Assembly (NCBI RefSeq): GCF_963576675.1
Contig: NC_088910.1
Coordinates: 26,104,531 to 26,168,530 of the forward strand
Reading direction: 5' to 3'
DNA length: 64,000 nucleotides
Source: Euphorbia lathyris
Lineage: Eukaryota > Streptophyta > Magnoliopsida > Malpighiales > Euphorbiaceae
Shown here in pieces: positions 1 to 11,787 of the stretch (position 1 is the first letter of the stretch; each line of letters starts with the position of its first letter). The position numbers were made by a program, and so were the translations under genes. The notes beneath the pieces are model-generated. The model had not been told where the DNA came from. It did no database searches and saw nothing but the letters and a program-made list of their open reading frames with translations.

Positions 1-7
1 ATTTGTG

Positions 8-95
8 GTGAAGCTCTTAGCCTAGTGGTTGAAAGCTTACCTATGACCAGAGAGGTCATGGGTTTGAATCACATCCGAGTCTGGTGGGGATTTAT
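8..95 (+). repeat. tRNA-derived SINE-like fragment
   Basis: The first 100 bases contain a pol III A-box-like stretch (TAGCCTAGTGG) followed about 40 bases later by a B-box-like stretch (GGTTTGAATCA), the spacing seen in tRNA-derived SINE heads. No cloverleaf with paired acceptor arms can be drawn, so this is not a functional tRNA. The 5' end may lie outside the window. The body that follows (about 110-600) is AT-rich and I see no gene in it; 175-300 contains ACACGA-type words common in plant hAT miniature elements. Confidence 0.35.
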
Positions 96-692
96 TTAAA
101 AATAGTAACATATCTTTTTATATTTTTAAAAATTATCATTAATATATGAATAATAAAATTATATATAACCCGAAAACACGACACGAAATTGATACTAATC
201 TGAACAGGTTAACAAGACTGTGATATGAAAGTTTTTTTTGTTGGGTTTGATTTACTCTTTTCAATACGAATTTGAAATGATACGATATAAACACGACTCG
301 AATACGATAATGGAAAGGTCTACTTTTTTTTTTTTATTTGATTTTAGAGATGAGAATGTGTTGACATCGTTTATTTGTGAATTGTGACTAATGATGGAAG
401 AGGGTTTATTTTCATCATATGATATATCCCATCAAAATGCAAAGTCAAGGAAGGGTTACTCGTTCTTATCTTTAGAGGCCCTAAACTGTAAAATGGCCTT
501 TGGGCCCACAACTTTTGGGCCCTTTCAAATTTTTCATAATATGTCAGAAATGATTCATTGACATAATAAATATTAATTTATTATTATTCAAAAAAATATT
601 AATCTATACTATATATAATTACAGAAGCAGATAGAAATGAGAAGAAGTGTTTTAGAGGTCTTTTTGATGAGTTGTCAACGTAGTAAAAAATC

Positions 693-1194
693 AGATTAAA
701 AATATTTAATTAATTAAAAATAAATATTTAATTAATTAAAAATAACAAATTTATATTTATAATATATTAAATAATTACTAGCCTATTAATTAAAATAATA
801 AAAGAAAGCAAGAGTTACGGAAGATGAAAAAACACAAAGCAAAGGAAATCCAAAAGTCACAAATAAACTTCTATATAAAGCGTGATAGATAGTATTGCAC
901 CATTATATTCATTGGTCACGATAGATAGTATTATATTTATAAATATATTAAATAATTTAATTAATTAAAAATAAATATTTAATTAATTAAAAATAACAAA
1001 TTTATATTTATAATATATTAAATAATTACTAGCCTATTAATTAAAATAATAAAAGAAAGCAAGAGTTACGGAAGATGAAAAAACACAAAGCAAAGGAAAT
1101 CCAAAAGTCACAAATAAACTTCTATATAAAGCATGATAGATAGTATTGCACCATTATATTCATTGGTCACGATAGATAGTATTATATTTCTGAA
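693..1194 (+). repeat. 251-bp tandem duplication inside Helitron copy 1
   Basis: The segment containing the words AACAAATTTATATTTATAA, GAGTTACGGAAGATGAAAAA and CATTGGTCACGATAGATAGT occurs twice head to tail with a 251-bp offset and almost no differences. The Helitron copy at 58.2-60.7 kb has the segment once, so the duplication arose in this copy. Confidence 0.85.
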
Positions 1195-1199
1195 GGTAA

Positions 1200-1940
1200 A
1201 TATTCGTTTTTTTTTTCATATGTTGTAGTTATTTTGTTCTCAATTATATATGTTGTTGTTTTATTTTTATTAAACAATAGTTATTATAGTTTCATCTTTC
1301 AGATTCATTTCTGTTGTTACCCAGGTTCTATACCTCTCGCTATCTTATCCATGTTTTCTTTTTTATTTGTGTTTTTTTTCCAAACTGATAGCTTCAATTA
1401 AAGAAATCCGAAAAAAATAGAAGATGCATGAACAACTAAAACCGGAAACACAAAAGTGTCAAAAATTACAAGAAATTCTTATGTTTCTCAAGGTAATTAT
1501 TCGATTTTTTTCATATGTTGTAGTTATTTTTGTTCTCAATTGTGTTGTTGTTTTCTTTTTTATTAAACAATAGTTGTTATAGTTTCATTTTTCAGAGATG
1601 AAATTCCATTTCTGTCGTTACCCAGGTTCCATACCTCTCGCTACCTTATCCATGTTTTCTTTTTTATTTGTCTTTTTTTTCAAAATGACTAAAATAAAGA
1701 TTTTGTAAATTTATATTCTTTTTTAGTATATGTTGCTAGGTGTTATCGTTTCGATTGCTTAGTCTTAACTAAAATTTAGATTTTCGGCTTTATATGAACT
1801 CAATTTTTGGCTTTCTCAATTTTGCTGTTGTTTTATTTTTATTAAACAATTGTTGTTATAGTTTCATCTTTCAGAGATGAAATTCCATTTCTGTCGTTAT
1901 CCAGATTTCATACCTCTCGCTACCTTATATTTGCATTCTT
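1200..1940 (+). repeat. Degenerate direct repeats inside Helitron copy 1
   Basis: A ~150-base block recurs about three times (near 1200-1350, 1495-1660 and 1805-1930). It has T-rich sequence, then GTTATAGTTTCAT.TTTCAG, then CATTTCTGT.GTTA.CCAG and TACCTCTCGCTA.CTTAT. The inverted Helitron copy shows two such blocks near 60180-60400. No coding potential is seen. Confidence 0.6.
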
Positions 1941-3622
1941 TTTTAGTATATGTTCCTAGGTGTTATCGTTTTGATTGTTAACTCTAACTAAAATTTAGAT
2001 TTTCGATTTTTTATGAACTCAATTTTTAGTTTTAATTGAAGTTAGATTGATTTTTCTAATTCGGAACATGTTGAAATCCACTTATTTTTGTAGTTTGAGT
2101 TTAACTAATTGATATGGATTGTATTTTTTTTATTTTTATGTATTTTTATATAAAGTTTCACACGATAGTTGTTCATTGAAGTTTGAGACATATTAAATAA
2201 AATATTAAAGAGATATTGGAATATTATACTTACAATGAAGTTTATTTCAATACAAATTATGTTATATTATTATTATTATTATCAAGAAGTTATTTTTTCT
2301 CAATTTTCTAGACAAGGAGATGGTAAGCGTCTAATACGCTTGATAAGATGTTTATTCTTGAAAAATGTGGATTATGCTAGATACGAATTCAAAATCAAGG
2401 TAAATAAAAATAAATTTTGATGCTCAAAATCCTAAAAATGTACATTAATTATGGATATTGAGATAATTGCTTTTGTAACATTGGCTTATATAATGTTTAA
2501 CTATTATATTATGGTTCGTACAAAATTATTAGTATTTCAAGAGTTTTTAACAAATGAAAATGAAATATGATCATAGGACAAATTATTGAAAAATATTAAT
2601 TAAGAAAATATTATTATTTGAATCTCTTCAAATTCTCAAATGTTGAGCATAATGATTCTAATTAATATAATTAATTTCACATATTAATTATAAAACGTTT
2701 TTTTTTGTACTGAGTGGTTACAATTGCGATTTAATTCTATTTAATTAAAATTAATTTATAGACTTAATACTTCATTAAGAAAAAATAAAATATTTAATTA
2801 ATGGGCAAAAAATATTTTCACTCTCCTCTTTATACGCTTATGTCTCGACATTCTCTCTTATTTTCAAAAAAAAAAACCCCGAGAGGAAGATGGTTCTCTC
2901 CTAATTATCTTTTTCGTCCCTTCATTTTTTTTTTCAATTCTTTTGTTTGTTTTTCTTACTTACAAAATTCAAGAATAATTATTAGAAAATATTAATGAAG
3001 TCAAATAAGTGATATCTGCGAGTATGACTGATATTCTATATAGTGAAAGAATGAAGAACAAATTGATATTGTAATAGTTTATAGAATAATATATTGATGT
3101 TGCTTCCATTTTAACATAGATTGTAATTCTTTTGTATCGTAGATATAATATTTAATTTTAATTGTAGTTTAATTCAATTTTTGTTTAACCTATATTGTAA
3201 TTCTTTTGTATCGTAAATATAATATTTAATTTTAATTATAGTTTAATTCAATTTTTGGTTTTTTATTATATTCTAATATATTTCTTAATTAATTTGCTAT
3301 TTTATTATTATTGTTTCACAGAATATTTGGAATATGAAAATGTATTAAAATTCCTAAAAAGTAAAAATCATTGAATTTTGTAAAAATAAATAAATCATTC
3401 ATATTTAGTTAAAATTCTATAAAAAAAAAGTAGTCAATTATTTTTAAAATTAATTTAATTTGAATTATCATTAAAAAATATATATTAATTTCAAATCTAC
3501 ATAATATAAATTTTTTTCATAACATGACATAAAATTATTTAAAAGTAAATATATCAATTTATTTATTTATCTAAATTATATAAAAGTTTCATACCCCGTG
3601 CATCGCACGGGTTTTCGACTAG

Positions 3623-5330
3623 TTTATTATAAGACACCAAACTAAAATTTCAAAGCTAATTATTTATTGTGGCGTGGATTATATATTAAGTATAGTCTAT
3701 ATTTATATAAAGTTTTATTGATTACCGTTTTTATACTATCATTGTACTCTTTTTATTATCTAATTCTAAAAAAAAAAAAAAAGTCAAATACGTATCAAAA
3801 TTATCCATTAAATCCTTTTTTTTTTAAGACTATCCATTATGTCCTTAAACTAAGTAAAAACATCAATTGAGATCTCATCCTAAATAAAAATCATTAATTG
3901 ATGTTTAATAAAAAATCATTCGGTTGAACAATTTCAAACTCTTTTCCCCAAATTCATTTTGAATCAACATAAATCATTACAGTTAATATCAAATAGTCAC
4001 AACTTTTTATTTTAGAATAGGATGTAGACTCAATTAATGATTTTTTATTAGTTTAAGAACCTAATTGATGATTTTGATAGTTTAAAATCCTAATTGATTT
4101 TGAAGCTTTAGTTTTAGTATTTTTATTTTTGAATATATAATATACGCTTCAAATCCGGGATATTTGCGTGTAGAGATATTTCATAAATTAATATAAAAGC
4201 TATGATTTTAGCTTAATTACCATCTTAAATTTTGGTTCAAGTTTTAGATAATTTTGCAAATAGAGTGTAGATTTTCTGTTTTTTAAAATCATGTTGGTAA
4301 CGAGAACATTGATAACTTACCAACTTATAATTAAATATTCCAAAAGAAGAAGACATGTCCACCGCAAACCATATGATAATTCATTTACGTGTCATCTCAT
4401 TCATAAAAGTATCCAACTCCAACAAAATTAAATTAAATTAATTAGTGACACATCCACTCCACCCAATGAAAAATTAAATAAAAGAATAATATCTAAATTT
4501 CTCTTTAATGTTTTTTTTTATATAGTATTGTAAAAAAAAGTGAAATTTATTTTTAACATTTAAAATTTTAAACAATTTTAGGTTTAACTACATGCAACAA
4601 TTTCAAATGAAAATAAAATGGTTTATGAAATGAAATTATTAATTTATTATCTAGACTAAAGGAGATAAGAATATGAAATTCTAAACAAATTCTCGATTAA
4701 TAAGAGTGGTAAAGGGTTGATTCTATCCTTTCACACCTCGTCATTTAATCTACGAGATATCAATTGCACCAAGTAGATAAAGGATTGTACATTTTATTCC
4801 ATATTAAAACGACGTCGTTTTAATATGAATAAGAAAAAGAATTAAACCCAAACATATGGTTTGAGTTTCTTTTTTTCATTCTAAACGGTTAAAGATTGAG
4901 ATTTTGTTTGATAATCCAATTAATTATTTAAATTAAAATTTCAAATACTCATTTAATTTAAATGTGTTTGATAAATATGATTTCTCCACTATTTAAATTA
5001 ATCAATTAAGTTAAAAATCATTTATTTTGATAAATCAAAATATTTAAATTAAACATTATGAACTAATATTTTTATATTCAGAACTCATTTTTAGTATTTA
5101 TATCATTTAATACTTTTAACATTTATAATATTTAACATTTAGAATTCAGTTCATATTTTTTCAGCATTTAATTTTTAGTTTTATCAAGCAGCATCGGAAA
5201 ACTACTCCATTTTGAAAAGGTTACAATAAATTTTTACTATTTCTCATCATTAAAAATATTTTTGCATTTCCAAAAACATTACATTTGAATTTTGACCTTA
5301 CCCAGTAAAAATAAAAGTTAATTATCATAA
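3623..5330. other. AT-rich intergenic region without a recognised gene
   Basis: Very AT-rich sequence with homopolymer runs and no ORF resembling a protein. The only distinct structure is a 26-base perfect palindrome at 4801-4826 centred on AAACGACGTCGTTT. Stretches at 4900-5170 look like eroded miniature-element sequence, but I see no pair of termini. Confidence 0.6.
4801..4826. repeat. 26-bp perfect palindrome
   Basis: Reading outward from the GACGTC centre, the two 13-base arms match perfectly (the core is TTAAAACGACGTCGTTTTAA). The central ACGT is the core of bZIP-binding elements, but nothing nearby shows a promoter for a gene. Confidence 0.6.
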
Positions 5331-5339
5331 ATACTTATA

Positions 5340-6038
5340 CTTTATATAAATTATGTAGTGATAAATATCAAATTTGACTATAACGTTTTTGAAAAAAGTA
5401 CAAATTTAACCTTCAGAACTGGCCCTGGGCATATATTAGGAGTGCGGCCACTCTAGCCCCTGCTATTCCATTCTAAACCGAACTGAGGAAAATAATTCTT
5501 GACTTGAAAGAGGATGCAGGTGGTTGAATGGCGAATGGCAGGGAGATTCTGAAATTGCGGAGGCTTGGTTCGATCAAGCCGCGGAGTATTGGAAACAAGC
5601 CATAGCGCTTACTCCCGGAAATTATATTGAAGCGCAACTTATTTCGCCTAGGGTCCATAAAATGTCGAGACCGGACTTGTTAGCCTTTACGTATGAATTT
5701 AATGCAAAATTAACCCTAACATTTTCAAGCAAGATTAATTTTACTCTTAAAATTCGAAAAAACTGATTTGCCTGTTATTTAAGGGGTCACACTAGACTTT
5801 CCAAACAAGTTTGTCGATAAATAAAACAATTTTAAAAAAAAAATTGTTGGTTATTTGAAACTATATTAGTAATATTAGATATTTTAGATACTTTGACAAA
5901 AAAAAATTATGATTAATTTATATGTAGCAGACTTAGTTGTTAATATTTTAACAAGTTTTTTTATAATTGTATTAGTAACATATTAAATATCTCAGATATA
6001 ATTAACGTTTGGAATGTCAGATATGACAACTATATTTT
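5340..6038 (+). repeat. Long-TIR miniature element, copy 1 (broken)
   Basis: Sequence on both sides of the plastid-derived block matches the element at 61775-64000. Shared words include TTCCAAACAAGTTT.TCGATAAAT, TTATATGTAGCAGA and AATGTCAGA/AAAGTCTGA near its ends. The copy is split by a plastid-derived insertion (about 5413-5690). Its right end is lost where the LINE begins at about 6039. Internal A-runs and lack of ORFs indicate a non-autonomous DNA element. Confidence 0.5.
5413..5690 (+). pseudogene. ycf3: Plastid ycf3 fragment in nuclear DNA (NUPT)
   Basis: The frame from 5539 to 5634 reads the ycf3 (photosystem I assembly TPR protein) third-exon sequence [13 protein letters not shown]...LTPGNYIEA, 32 residues essentially identical to the plastid protein. 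Upstream of it the ycf3 reading frame is not continuous, and downstream the normal HNWLKITRRFE end is replaced by unrelated sequence. It cannot encode a working protein. GC content is clearly higher than the flanks. The block interrupts a miniature element (words of that element resume after about 5690), so plastid DNA entered after the element did. The non-ycf3 ends of the block (5413-5535 and 5635-5690) may also be organellar, but I cannot place them. Confidence 0.75.
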
Positions 6039-7614
6039 AAGGCTCGTTACTTCCCACATTCTTCAATTCTTGAAGCTGAAGTAAGAGCTAATCCAAGTTA
6101 TATTTGGCGTAGTATCCTTGCTGGTCTTCCACTGTTGAAATCACAAATTCGTATTCTTATCGGTTCAGAGGAGGAGGTGAATGTGTGGACTGGTCCTTGG
6201 CTACCTGATGAAATCAATCCATATGTTGATAGTATTGCGCCACCTGGTGATGAATCGATTACAGTGGCTATGTTGCGATCTGATAGGAATGGTGAGTGGG
6301 ATCATTCGATTTTGCAGAGTCTATTCTCGGTAAGGGATAGAATACTTATTTCTAAGATCACTCTGAGTCAGAGAGAGACACGTGATCGTTGGTGGTGGAG
6401 GTTAGAACGAAATGGGGCCTATTCGGTTAAAAGTGGCTATAGCTTCCTACAAAATAATAATGTTAATGGTCAAGAGGTTGAGATGGGTAGGGTTCTGAAC
6501 AACATTTGGAGGATTAAATTCCCTCCTAAAGTTCAACATCTGATGTGGAGAGCAAGCACTCTGTGTCTGCCAACAAGATCTGAGCTAGTAAAGAAACGAA
6601 TTTGTCACGTCCGTGTCTAAGATATTATGATATTGCGATAAATTGGAGACTCCTAAGTGTTGATTATGATCTTTCTATTTCACGCCCGATGCCGATTGAG
6701 GTCATTTAGGGTTGGGTGTGACAGAATTAATATCCCAACACGTTGTCCTCGATGCAATATTCATGATGAAACTATCCTACATGCGCTAGTCACCTGTCGA
6801 GAAGCAAGACAGGTTTGGATGTTGTCTAAGGTAGGAGATCTGAGCTCTCGGGTTAGTAGCTTCTGTGATTTCTGGGCTTTTATTATAAATCACCATGATA
6901 ATATATCTGTTGAGATCGCTGCTACGTTATGCTGGGCAATTTGGAATGATAGAAATAAGCTGGTGTGGGAAGAGATTCGACAGCCTCCTGCTGTTTCTTA
7001 TAACAATGCAACAGTGTTTCTGAACAGTTGGCAGCATACCCAGACAATGATTGCAGCACCTGGTGGAGAAGCAGTTAGTTTGAAGTGGTTGTGCCCGGCA
7101 CAAGATAGTTTGAAGCTCAATGTTGACGCTGCTCTATTCTAGGATGCAGGTCATGCTGGTTTTGGTTTTGTGTTAAGGAATCATGAGGGGTGCTTCATAA
7201 CTGTTGGCAATGGTGTGATCAATAACTGTCAGGACCCGCTATTGGCTGAAGGAATGAGTTGTCGTGAAGCTCTTAGTTGGTTGAAGAAGGAAGGGTTTCC
7301 GAATGTTCATCTGGAAATGGATTCTCAACTCTTGGTTCATGCAATTTCTGGAACTACAGAACTAGTTTCCCCTTTTGGCATTATTGTTGATGATTGTAAA
7401 GCCCTGATTAGCGAGCTAAATATTTTATCTGTTTCTTTCATTAGGAGGTCAACGAATAAAATTGCTCATATACTTGTAAGAGCGTCTAGTTCTGTGTCTG
7501 GTCATGGGATATGGAAACATAAGCCCCCGAGTTTATTTGTAATGACTTAAGTGCTGATATTGAATAATAAAATTTCATTTGATTTCAAAAAAAAAAAAAA
7601 AAAAAAAAAAAAAA
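6039..7614 (+). pseudogene. 5'-truncated L1-type LINE: RT tail, zinc-binding domain, RNase H, poly(A)
   Basis: From 6039 the translation starts in the middle of a plant L1 reverse transcriptase tail (KARYFP..., PSYIWRSI, WTGPWLP). It continues into the reverse-transcriptase zinc-binding domain (CPRC...ETILHALVTC, with WAIWNDRN) and then an RNase H domain. Its acidic residues are visible in NVDAALF, AEGMSCREAL and LEMDSQLL, with a terminal NKIAHILVRAS. A polyadenylate run of 28 A at 7587-7614 closes it. The frame is broken by a 121-bp mini-LTR at 6603-6723 and by an in-frame TAG at 7140-7142. The 5' truncation is typical of target-primed reverse transcription. I could not see a convincing target-site duplication. 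Non-functional. Confidence 0.85.
6603..6723 (-). mobile_element. 121-bp mini solo LTR with 5-bp target duplication
   Basis: The insertion splits the LINE zinc-binding domain. It begins TGTCACG, ends TGTGACA, and is flanked by the 5-bp direct repeat GAATT (6598-6602 and 6724-6728). On the - strand its first ~70 bases match the start of the solo LTR at 62121 (CACCC.ACCCTAAA, CGACCTCAATCGGCAT-like stretch, GTGAAATAGAAAGATCAT). It also shares the terminal CACGGA.GTGACA. It therefore looks like a heavily deleted or miniature member of the same LTR family. Removing it with one target copy would put the LINE frame back in register, which confirms it as an insertion. Confidence 0.8.
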
Positions 7615-7924
7615 CCAACTCATCCTTTTTAAATCCGGATCATATTCTACCTTTCACAGAAAAATGTTTATCCCGCCAATGTAGTAAGTAAATATATTTT
7701 GTACTTAATTATATGCATATATAAAAATTCCATGTTTGTATTTTGTTTAAATAGTTTAATTTTTTTTCCATATAAGAGAAGATAGGTTAATTAAATATAA
7801 ACTACTAATAATAAATTGACGTATTTTATAAAGGAAATACTGGTAATAAATATGAATTGAGTTGCTTTTTTTTTTTGTGAAAATTATTAATAATTAAGAA
7901 AAAAAAAGCGATAAAACCAACATA
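7615..7924. other. AT-rich spacer and presumed F-box gene promoter
   Basis: About 300 bases between the LINE poly(A) and the first exon of the F-box gene. T- and A-runs are present; no TATA box stands out clearly. No ORF. Confidence 0.4.
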
Positions 7925-8431
7925 AACTGAGTTTTGAAGCTGCGTTTCCGTTTTGGGTCACTTTCTGTTCCTCATCCATCTCTATCGATCAGTGTCGAGG
8001 AGATTCCATGTTTGACGCCGCTTTCCTTCCACACCTTCGAACACTTCTGCAAGTTCTGCGTAACGGTAAATTTCCTCTTTTTTCTGCTTTTTTCACATTT
8101 TACAAACTTAAATATGGTCATCTATTTTTTCTGTATTGTATTCATGGATATGCCTCTATATACACATTTTAACACTTCAACGGATGAATTTTTATTATCG
8201 TGGGTTTTTCAATTAACATTATGTATTTTTAATTTCATTTTTAGAATTGAGATTAATTTTTAATTGAAAAAAAAATTCAAAATTTGAATATGATTTGATT
8301 TGATTTGCTTCAGTGAAGAAGTACTAATTCTGGAATTGCTTTGTTTTGTGTTAATATCGATGGAAAAAAATGATGTTGTTTTTGAATCAGGGTTGAGTTG
8401 CTGCTGAGATTTTCTGGATCTGCATCAAAAT
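7925..8431 (+). other. 5' untranslated exons and leader intron of the F-box gene
   Basis: A GC-richer stretch (about 7930-8065) ends in a good donor (ACG|GTAAAT at 8066). A T-rich intron follows, with acceptor TTGAATCAG at 8381-8390, and the second leader segment 8391-8431 runs into the start codon at 8432. Leader introns are common in plant genes of this type. The transcription start is not determined. Confidence 0.5.
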
Positions 8432-11400
8432 ATGGAAGTCCGTGGTGATTTTGTTCAGTGGCTTGGAGATGACATGTCAATCAAGGTCTTTTTGCATTTG
8501 GACGACCCTTCTGATCTAGCCCGTGCTTGTTCTGTGTCCACTTCTTGGCGCCATTTTGGTATGCTCATCTTTAGTACTTCAGGCATTTTGATTACTTATG
8601 AAAACATTAGTGTATGTTGTTGGAATGTATTGGTTTGATTTTCCTATTGTGTATTTCAATTGGAGAATTGATAACTTGCATGATTTTAATTTAACCGAAC
8701 TTATGCAGAATGTGTTTGTTGTATTCTCATTGAAAACTCCATTTGGGTATTAAGAATGGCAAGATTTGTGTGTGCATGTTTTTTCATTATGCTTTCGCTT
8801 ATTAATTAGGTGTTTGGAAAAATAAGCCGGATCGGATTGGACTCCGGATAGAGAAAAAAATAATTGCAGCTAATAATTTGAGAATGAAATTGACACAGAT
8901 TTGATGTGAAAACCCCCAAACAATTTTAGGAAAGACCATGGGCAAGGACATTAGAATTCTACTATGAGAATGAATCAGTAGTTACAAATGCTCTCTAAAG
9001 AGAAAAACAATATTTTCTACTTCTTTCTTATAATAGGAGTTGAACAACAATATATAATTCTCTCACAAATACATACCCTCATAATTGTAGCTCTTCCTAA
9101 TTGGCCTTGCTCTACCTTGTGGGATATCTCTGTACTGATGAGGTTCTCTTCTCATTTGGAGTTACAAGATTACATGCATGCTGGTGCTGCATATTAGCCT
9201 AATATAGCCCCTCCAAAATGAGAGATAATCTAATAACATTAATTGGCATGTGGCCTATTTTGTCAAACCAAAAATGAGAAACTCTTAATTCAGACAGTGG
9301 CACGTGTTTTGACTTAATAATCAAATGAAACACGTTTTCTCTTTTTGACTTTTCTTTCCTTCATTTCTTCTTCATCTTCTTATTAGTATTATTAACATTA
9401 TGATGATGTAGGTTTCATCATGTTCTGCAGTGATTATGAATGGTCTCTGCAAGCAGCTGTGCTTGAAATTGATGCCTGAAATGACTAGTGTTGCTCCTGT
9501 CATTGAATTGAACAATATGATTGAACCTGTCAGAGTTGGACAGAGTGAATGCGGGGAGGAGCACCTCAAAAGAAATCATAGAGTCTATGCTCAATTAAGT
9601 CGGGGCCTTAACCCTGTCTTGCAAGAAGATTGCATATCAGAAGCCATACGTGCATCCAGCACTGATAATTACCCAGAAGAAAGCATTTGGAACACTTTGG
9701 AGCCAAATGATAGAGTTGAACATGGGGCTTCATACTGGTCAAGCAAAGGGCAAAGTGACCCTACTATTCCTGAAGTATTAATGTATAAGTTGATGTCTAA
9801 GTTATGCCTCGTTACTGAATTTCATATCCAACCATTTCAAGGTTAGTCCCGATTGATTCTGCTCTTGTATTGTATAAGATGATATTTAATTGCCTCACCA
9901 ATAGCATTACCCTGTATATCAGCATATTTTCAATATGGCTTCCCTGTATATTCATCTAAAGCTGTCCGCTTTAGATTGGGTCATCACAAGTACCCAGTCC
10001 ATGATGAGAATGATCTAACAGTCAATTCTGCTACCAACCATAATTTAATGGATGATGAATTTACCTGGACTTATACTTCCCCAGAGTATCCTATGGCTAA
10101 GGTAAGTTGCAGTGTTCAACTCTTATTGTATCTGGCTTCCGAACCTTTATTTAATACATTTGTTTCTGCGCTTTCTCTGCTCATTAAGCAACGTTATTGA
10201 ACTTGAGCAGGACAACCTTTTTTTTTTTTTTTTTTGCATTGTTCACTAGTTAACATTTCTTCAATTATTTATGTATTTTTCTGTAAATGATGGTTGACCA
10301 TGGATTATGAGGAAGATGTCTGTCTTGTGCTATCAGTTTATTGCTAGCAATATTTTGAGCTATGCGGCTTTTGAAATGATAGGTGCTGATAAATTTGGAT
10401 ATTGGGAAAATAGCAATTATTAGTTGGATTAAATTTTGAATCTAAAAAATAATTGTGCTATCTATGGGTGCTACTAGTACCTAGTTCTTTTATTTATTTA
10501 TTTTTGTTTTCTGTTTAATTATGTTCATAATTTGAGCAAGTAAATTGGCAGGAAAATTGCTTGCAAAAATTCAAGCTACCAGAACCTGTTGTTTGCATTG
10601 GAGGGATTCTGCAAGTAGAGCTACTGGGCAGAGTCCAGAGACAAGTAATGGATGGATTATATTATATATGGTCTCTCCCTCGATCTATCCTTCATATTAC
10701 TAATTTCTTTTCGGCTTTATGATTTCCTGAAATTTGAACTTCATGCAATATCCATGTGCATTTGTGTTATGTGTACATTTGATGTTCGGCCCTGAGTTAG
10801 GGTACACCTATTGGCTTGCCCTGCAAGTTGGGGGAAATGTGCAGGAAGTTTAGGTACCTTCAAAATGTATCAACCTTGTGTGAATGAAAATAGCGTCTTG
10901 GTTAAAATCTGAATCTTATTATTTTGTTTTATGGCAAGCTAGAACGGATTATTCAGTAAAGGGTCAAGAACTTTTGTCCTTTTTATTTATGAAAAAGAGG
11001 GGAGTAGAGGATCTTTTTTGGTTATGCCTTAGCTGATTGCTGTTTTGAATCTCCTACTCTTGGTGACAAGAGCCAGGAAACATGAACATGTTAACTTCTT
11101 TTTGCTACCTCATCCTCCTACTCTCTCTCTCTCACACAATCATGCTTGGCTATTCAAGTTTACTAAATGATAAGCAGTTATCATCTGTCCCAGATGTTAA
11201 CGTCAAGAATGCAGCATATTGAAATTTAGCTGAAACATGGACTGTGCCTGCAACTTAGGAATTGATTACCTCTAGCAGTTTGCTATACTCGAGACCACCA
11301 GTCACAACAGCTGAAAGGACTTTGGAGTAGACTTTTCATATATGCATACCTAGCATGTACTTGTTCTGACTTTTCTTCTTTGATTGTTTGAAGTTCCACG

Positions 11401-11787
11401 ATCTTTTCAAAATATCTGCATCTTGATGTAGCACCCTTGAATTTTTGTTGTTGGTGCAGCATCTCACATGTTCAGGCTGTGGGACGTCCCCTTTCTCGCC
11501 CATTTGATGTAGAAATACATGATCCCACAGGAAAATGCACATTGAAGTATTGCCCTCAAAGAGAATCCAGAATTTTATCTAGCGGATTGTCTAAAGGCGA
11601 CGGAGCCGGAGGTTCGACTTCCCGCTTGCACACATTCACTACGAGATTGATGGCGAGAGGTGTAAGGGGATGGGAAAATATGATTCTGAATACACTGCTT
11701 GGCATTGGACCAGTTGTCGAGGAGAATGAGTCAGAAGAGGAACTTTTGGAGGATGACTCAGATGATAGCCGCTCAGCACATCCATAA
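8432..11787 (+). CDS. F-box protein (At4g00755-like), 5 coding exons
   Basis: Likely substrate-recognition subunit of an SCF (SKP1-cullin-F-box) ubiquitin ligase; the target is unknown. Coding exons deduced by hand: 8432-8558, 9431-9841, 9923-10101, 10552-10670, 11460-11787. They sum to 1164 bases, giving 387 residues in one frame with GT-AG junctions (donors GTATGC, GTTAGT, GTAAGT, GTCTCT). The first exon carries the N-terminal F-box (GDDMSIKVFLHLDDPSDLAR...SVSTSWRHF, about residues 10-42) and completes it in exon 2 (CKQLCLKLMPEM). The rest matches the plant At4g00755 family: QPFQ/AYFQYG, FRLGHHK, the TYTSPEYPMA stretch, and ELLGRVQRQ...DGLYYI. The last exon has ISHVQAVGRPLSRPF and an acidic serine-rich tail. 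Intron 1 (8559-9430) is large and contains repeat-like sequence. The gene converges on the SEUSS-LIKE gene. Confidence 0.85.
8815..9260. repeat. Possible retroelement-derived segment in F-box intron 1
   Basis: The stretch with TTTGATGTGAAAACCCCC, AAGACCATGGGCAAG and AATTCTACTATGAGAAT resembles words found in plant copia-type LTR edges. I see no clean ends or target duplication, and the ORF at 8988-9197 has no family resemblance. Confidence 0.3.

Larger units (their letters stand above)
603..3622 (+). mobile_element. Non-autonomous Helitron, copy 1
   Basis: The element begins TCTATACTATATATAA, preceded by A. It ends in a strong GC-rich hairpin (CCCGTGCATCGCACGGG) followed by TTTTCGACTAG and then T. 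These are Helitron hallmarks: 5' TC, 3' hairpin about 10 bases before CTAG, and insertion between A and T with no target duplication. No Rep/helicase ORF is present, so it is non-autonomous. A second family member lies inverted at 58236-60733 with the same two ends and largely matching interior. This copy is longer (3020 versus 2498 bases), partly through the internal duplication at 693-1194. The small ORFs inside (for example 2235-2420 and 2801-2995) are low-complexity and not supported as genes. Confidence 0.8.

Noticed and set aside
8988..9197. 69-residue ORF in F-box intron 1
   Set aside because: No family resemblance; lies in repeat-like intron sequence between well-supported splice sites.
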